NCBI RefSeq assembly: GCF_040706535.1
Contig: NZ_JAPDRJ010000005.1
Coordinates: 1-64,000, forward strand
DNA length: 64,000 bases
Source of the DNA: Lentisalinibacter orientalis
GTDB taxonomy: Bacteria; Pseudomonadota; Gammaproteobacteria; Steroidobacterales; Woeseiaceae
Direction of reading: 5' to 3'
Part shown: positions 61,203 to 64,000 of the stretch, piece by piece
How the letters are laid out: the number at the start of each line of letters is the position of its first letter
How positions within the stretch are numbered: the stretch's first letter is position 1
Program-made: the position numbers and the translations under genes
Notes under the pieces: generated by a model
Told to the model about the DNA's origin: nothing
What the model saw: the letters and a program-made list of their open reading frames with translations, nothing else
Database searches by the model: none

Positions 61203-61727
61203 TCAGGCGCCCTCGCCCACCATGGCGAGCTGTTCGGATGGCTTCTGCAGCACCGCCAGCGAGATACGGCCGTAGTCCGCATCGCTGCAGGTACGCATCA
61301 CCCGCTTCAGAAGACTGTAGGAGATATCCCGGTCACCCATGATCGTGACCTGACGCTGGGCGATATCCTCTTCCGCCGTCTTCCTCAGCACGCGGTCGTT
61401 CTGTGACTGGAGGGCCGCTTTCAACGGCGCGATCACATGCTCCTTCTGCGCCATGGCCTCCTCGATCGTGATCACCGGCGTTCCCTGCACCAGGATCTCC
61501 GTCTCGGAGACCAGGATCACCACCGTCTCCTCCGCCTTCTCCTCGGCGATGGATTCCGGCAGCTGTACGTCCCTGGCGTTCGGCAGCACCTCCACCTCGC
61601 TGGAGTTCACCAGCAGGAAGAACACGAGAATGGTGAAGATGTCCATCAACGAGACCAGGTTGAGGCCCTTGGAATCTTTGTAGCGCTTGTGGCGCCGGTC
61701 CATGCGTTTGGCGCGATCGGAATGCAT
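61203..61727 (-). CDS. ExbD/TolR-family stator protein with conserved Asp
   Basis: A 174-residue ExbD protein: short basic N-terminus, one transmembrane helix with LVSLMDIFTILVFFLLV containing Asp29, the proton-carrying residue of the family, then a periplasmic domain (TVVILVSETEILVQGTPVIT). The C-terminal part with an extension ends LAVLQKPSEQLAMV. It follows the other ExbD by three bases and precedes the AgmX gene; together they match AglQ/AglS pairs. Confidence 0.9.
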   Translation of the reverse strand: MHSDRAKRMDRRHKRYKDSKGLNLVSLMDIFTILVFFLLVNSSEVEVLPNARDVQLPESIAEEKAEETVVILVSETEILVQGTPVITIEEAMAQKEHVIAPLKAALQSQNDRVLRKTAEEDIAQRQVTIMGDRDISYSLLKRVMRTCSDADYGRISLAVLQKPSEQLAMVGEGA

Positions 61728-61730
61728 CGG

Positions 61731-62237
61731 TCAGGCTCCTTCCTGGCGGGCCACGGCGTCACCGATGGCGATCTCGGGGAACAGCTCGGCCTTGACGAGA
61801 CTGCCGCCGCGCACCTGTTCGGCTACGCGCACCTTGTCGATCACCTGCACGATCACGTCGTAGGAGATGTCCGGCTCCAGCAGCAGGGTCACATCCAGCT
61901 TCTCGGGGAAGCGCGCCTTGATCTGCTGCAGCTTCTCGGCCATCGCCAGAAGGTCGTAACCGTCTTCGGTGTTGGGGATACGCGATAGCAGGCCCTGGTT
62001 GCGGTCACCGATCTCGATCATGTCCGTGCGCACGGTGATCTCCAGTGTCAGCGTCTGCTGGGGTTCGGCGGCGGCCTCGGAAGAGGAACCCGGCAGGTTC
62101 AGTTCCAGAACCGCCAGTCGCGAGAACACCGCCGTTATCAGCAGGAACGGCACCAGGATCACCATCAGGTTCATGAACGCGGTGATGTTGAGCTCCGCCG
62201 TCTCGATGTGACGCCGGGGCCTGCGGTTGCGGATCAT
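61731..62237 (-). CDS. ExbD/TolR-family stator protein with Asn at the proton site
   Basis: A 168-residue ExbD protein. Its membrane helix reads LNITAFMNLMVILVPFLLI: relative to ExbD (NVTPFIDVMLVLL) the essential Asp is Asn23, read from codon AAC. The periplasmic domain (ITVRTDMIEIGDRNQGLLS; DVTLLLEPDISYDVIVQVI) is otherwise normal. It overlaps the ExbB gene by four bases (ATGA, 62234-62237). Probably forms a heterodimer with the Asp-bearing ExbD. Confidence 0.9.
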   Translation of the reverse strand: MIRNRRPRRHIETAELNITAFMNLMVILVPFLLITAVFSRLAVLELNLPGSSSEAAAEPQQTLTLEITVRTDMIEIGDRNQGLLSRIPNTEDGYDLLAMAEKLQQIKARFPEKLDVTLLLEPDISYDVIVQVIDKVRVAEQVRGGSLVKAELFPEIAIGDAVARQEGA

Positions 62238-62887
62238 GCTGCCTCCGCGCCCTTGCCTTCACGCTCGGTAATGGCGTTCAGGAACTTCACCGAGGCCATC
62301 TCGAGGCTGTCCACGATCTTGTTCGTCTTGGTCTGCAGCACCGTGTGGATCAGCAGCAGCGGGATGGCCACCATCAGCCCGAAAGCCGTGGTATTCATCG
62401 CCACCGAGATGCTGGCCGACAGCATGTCCGCCTTCTCGGCCGGGTTGGCATTCGCCACCGCCGTGAAGGCGCGGATCAGGCCGATGATGGTGCCGAGCAG
62501 GCCGAGCAGCGTGGCGATGTTCGCCAGCGTCGCCAGATAGTGGGTGCGCTGCTCGAGTCGCGGCAGCACCTCCATCATGCTCTCCTCCATGGCCTTCTCG
62601 ATGTCGTCCCGTCGCCGGGCCGAACGGATGCGGTACAGGCCGTAGGTCAGAATGGTGCCGATGGCGGCCTTGGACTTGCTGGTCAGCTCCACCGCCTTCT
62701 GGAAATTGCCGGCCTTGAGATAGGGCACGATCTTGTTCCAGAGCTGACGGTTGGAAGCGCCGGAATAGGTGAGATACAGGTAACGCTCGATGGCGATCGC
62801 CATACCGATCGCGAACACGATCAGGATGGGGTACATGAATTCGCCCCCGTCCTGGAAGAAACGCACTATGGCGCCGAACATATCCAT
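62234..62887 (-). CDS. ExbB/TolQ/MotA-family proton channel protein
   Basis: A 217-residue membrane protein with three main transmembrane helices: GGEFMYPILIVFAIGMAIAI, LANIATLLGLLGTIIGLIRA, and TTAFGLMVAIPLLLIHTVLQ. The TxxFGLxxAIPxL block is the family signature. It would form a pentameric ring around ExbD. Upstream of the two ExbD genes, downstream of a 142-aa exported protein. Confidence 0.92.
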   Translation of the reverse strand: MDMFGAIVRFFQDGGEFMYPILIVFAIGMAIAIERYLYLTYSGASNRQLWNKIVPYLKAGNFQKAVELTSKSKAAIGTILTYGLYRIRSARRRDDIEKAMEESMMEVLPRLEQRTHYLATLANIATLLGLLGTIIGLIRAFTAVANANPAEKADMLSASISVAMNTTAFGLMVAIPLLLIHTVLQTKTNKIVDSLEMASVKFLNAITEREGKGAEAA

Positions 62888-62913
62888 TTGATTGCTCCTC
62901 TAATAATCAAACG

Positions 62914-63342
62914 TCATTGCGAACTGCCGGCATCGCTGCCGGACTCGGCGCCGGCCTCCGGGCCGGCATAAAGGTTCTGGTAGTAGTCCACCTGGCGGAC
63001 GAAGACCTCCCGGTCCACGGGCGCGAGCACCTCGTCCAGCAGGCTGTTCACCGGGCGGCCGACCAGGTCGCCGAGGTCGGATGCCTTCCAGGGCACGATG
63101 TAGAGCACCTTCGGCAGCTCCCGGTTGCCCGTGATCTCGGTGCGATCCAGGTCCAGCTCGTCCATCACGCGAGCCTCGCCGCGGACGGGCGGCGCCGGGG
63201 TCTCGGCCGACAGCGCCGCACCCGAAACGGCCGGCTCCACCGCATCCCGCTCGTCGCTCTCTTCCGCGCCGAGGGGAGCGAGTGCGGGGGCGGCCAGCAG
63301 AAACAGCACCGGCAGCAGGCGCATCGCGGGCGCGCAGCGCAT
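62914..63342 (-). CDS. Exported protein of the stator operon (142 aa), unrecognised
   Basis: Begins MRCAPAMRLLPVLFLLAAPA, a signal peptide; the mature part is acidic, with DLDRTEITGNRELPKVLYIV and VDREVFVRQVDYYQNLYAG. GC-rich and about 115 residues after cleavage. Start codon overlaps the TPR gene's stop by one base (TGATG). Position ahead of ExbB suggests a periplasmic partner. I do not recognise a family; an internal Met at 63324 is an alternative start. Confidence 0.78.
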   Translation of the reverse strand: MRCAPAMRLLPVLFLLAAPALAPLGAEESDERDAVEPAVSGAALSAETPAPPVRGEARVMDELDLDRTEITGNRELPKVLYIVPWKASDLGDLVGRPVNSLLDEVLAPVDREVFVRQVDYYQNLYAGPEAGAESGSDAGSSQ

Positions 63343-64000
63343 CAGTCCGCCCTCGCCGACTGGGTCTCGATGCCGAGACGCCGCCTGATATCCACTATCC
63401 ACATCGCCACCCTGTCGTCGCCTCCGCTGGTGAGTGCCTGGTATTGCTCGTAGTGGGTCAGCGCCGTTTCCGGGCTGCCCAGATACAGGTCGTTGAGCAC
63501 GCCGAGGTTGAAGTGTGCCAACGGGTACTCGGGATCCGCTGTGACGGCCTTCAAATAAGCGGCTTCCGCCTCATTGAAGCGTCCGGCCTCCCGGTGCATG
63601 ACGCCGAGCTGATTCAGGGCCGGCGCATAGCCCTCGTCGAGACCCAGCGCCCGGTCGAGAGCGGCCTTCGCCTCGTCGGGCCGGTCGTCGCGGCGGTAGA
63701 CGATGGCAAGGTTCGTCCAGGCGCCCGGGTAGGCCGGATTGGCGTCGACGAAGCGGCTCAGCAGCGCCTCTGCACCTTCCAGATCCCCGGCCTCCAGCAG
63801 CGCCACGGCCTTGCCGTAATCGGCCCGGACCCCCGGGGCGACCGCGCCCTCCGGATCCGCCGGCCCCTCGTCGGCCACGGTCTTCCCGCCGCCGGTGCTG
63901 GCGCAGCCGGCCGCCAGCGCCGCCATGGCCACCATGCCGGCCAGCAGCGCCAGGCGCGGCCAGCGGCGGCGGACGGCACCCGCCTCAGTAAAGGCCCGGT
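63342..64000 (-). CDS. TPR lipoprotein (5' end at or beyond window edge)
   Basis: Tetratricopeptide repeats are clear: AWTNLAIVYRRDDRPDEAKA, ALNQLGVMHREAGRFNEAEA and LAHFNLGVLNDLYLGSPETA. The N-terminus has RRRWPRLALLAGMVAMAALA then AGC, a lipoprotein signal, in a frame open to base 64000 with no start in between other than an internal ATG at 63933-63935; the true start may be outside the window. Likely an outer-membrane or periplasmic scaffold of the stator system. Confidence 0.83.
   Translation of the reverse strand, partial: RAFTEAGAVRRRWPRLALLAGMVAMAALAAGCASTGGGKTVADEGPADPEGAVAPGVRADYGKAVALLEAGDLEGAEALLSRFVDANPAYPGAWTNLAIVYRRDDRPDEAKAALDRALGLDEGYAPALNQLGVMHREAGRFNEAEAAYLKAVTADPEYPLAHFNLGVLNDLYLGSPETALTHYEQYQALTSGGDDRVAMWIVDIRRRLGIETQSARAD

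Overview
The window is about two thirds G+C, densely packed and protein-coding on both strands. It looks like a chromosomal segment of an aerobic, heterotrophic, Gram-negative gammaproteobacterium. Evidence: TonB-dependent receptors, MipA/OmpV and MltB-type envelope proteins, a PQQ-dependent dehydrogenase, a P-II protein, and a heavy load of acyl-CoA catabolism genes (four crotonases plus a FadJ-type fusion, two CaiB/BaiF enzymes, MaoC hydratase, acyl-CoA dehydrogenase, thiolase, acyl-CoA ligase, fused isobutyryl-CoA mutase). I saw no rRNA, tRNA, CRISPR array, insertion sequence or phage gene. The species cannot be named from this.

Layout. 1-9.8 kb: cupin-like fragment, NicO-type metal permease, hydroxyisobutyrate-dehydrogenase-like protein, exported DUF3604 protein, Oar-like TonB receptor, MltB-type transglycosylase. 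9.8-21 kb: a beta-oxidation island on the minus strand (TetR, thiolase, FadJ, crotonase, acyl-CoA dehydrogenase, terminator, SDR, racemase-type CaiB), diverging from a cytochrome P450 across two perfect palindromes; then VOC and GDSL proteins. 21-25 kb: GNAT, cupin and a transmembrane Ser/Thr kinase with TPRs. 25-31 kb: a five-gene IcmF operon. 31-34.3 kb: an acyl-CoA ligase-TetR-MipA operon whose genes overlap by 4 bp. 34-44 kb: Sel1-type, DUF1330 and YceI-like proteins, then an operon of SDR, APH-type kinase, crotonase, MaoC hydratase and PQQ dehydrogenase that suggests hydroxyacyl-CoA catabolism. 44-48 kb: SMP-30, Rieske, a hydrolase-fold protein lacking its nucleophile, and a CaiB enzyme. 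48-52.3 kb: NUDIX, HDOD, RutE-like, 2Fe-2S ferredoxin, a LACTB2-like/NUDT19-like pair and P-II. 52.5-55 kb: a second TonB receptor. 55-60 kb: a six-gene, fully overlapping cluster (DUF2064 transferase, VTT membrane protein, flavin disulfide reductase, GT2, small protein, radical SAM enzyme). 60.2-64 kb: an AglRQS-like ExbB/ExbD/ExbD/AgmX stator operon with a TPR lipoprotein.

Main points for a second look: (i) one of the two ExbD subunits has Asn where the family has its proton-carrying Asp; (ii) the radical SAM cluster at 55.1-59.9 kb is the best candidate for an undescribed pathway; (iii) a perfect 30-bp inverted repeat at 60.1 kb, with a degenerate copy at 9.76 kb, sits at the ends of convergent genes; (iv) a single N at 59975 flanked by a 161-bp direct duplication is almost certainly a scaffold-join artefact at that repeat; (v) the hydroxyacyl-CoA kinase operon; (vi) palindromic candidate operators in the TetR/P450 intergenic region.
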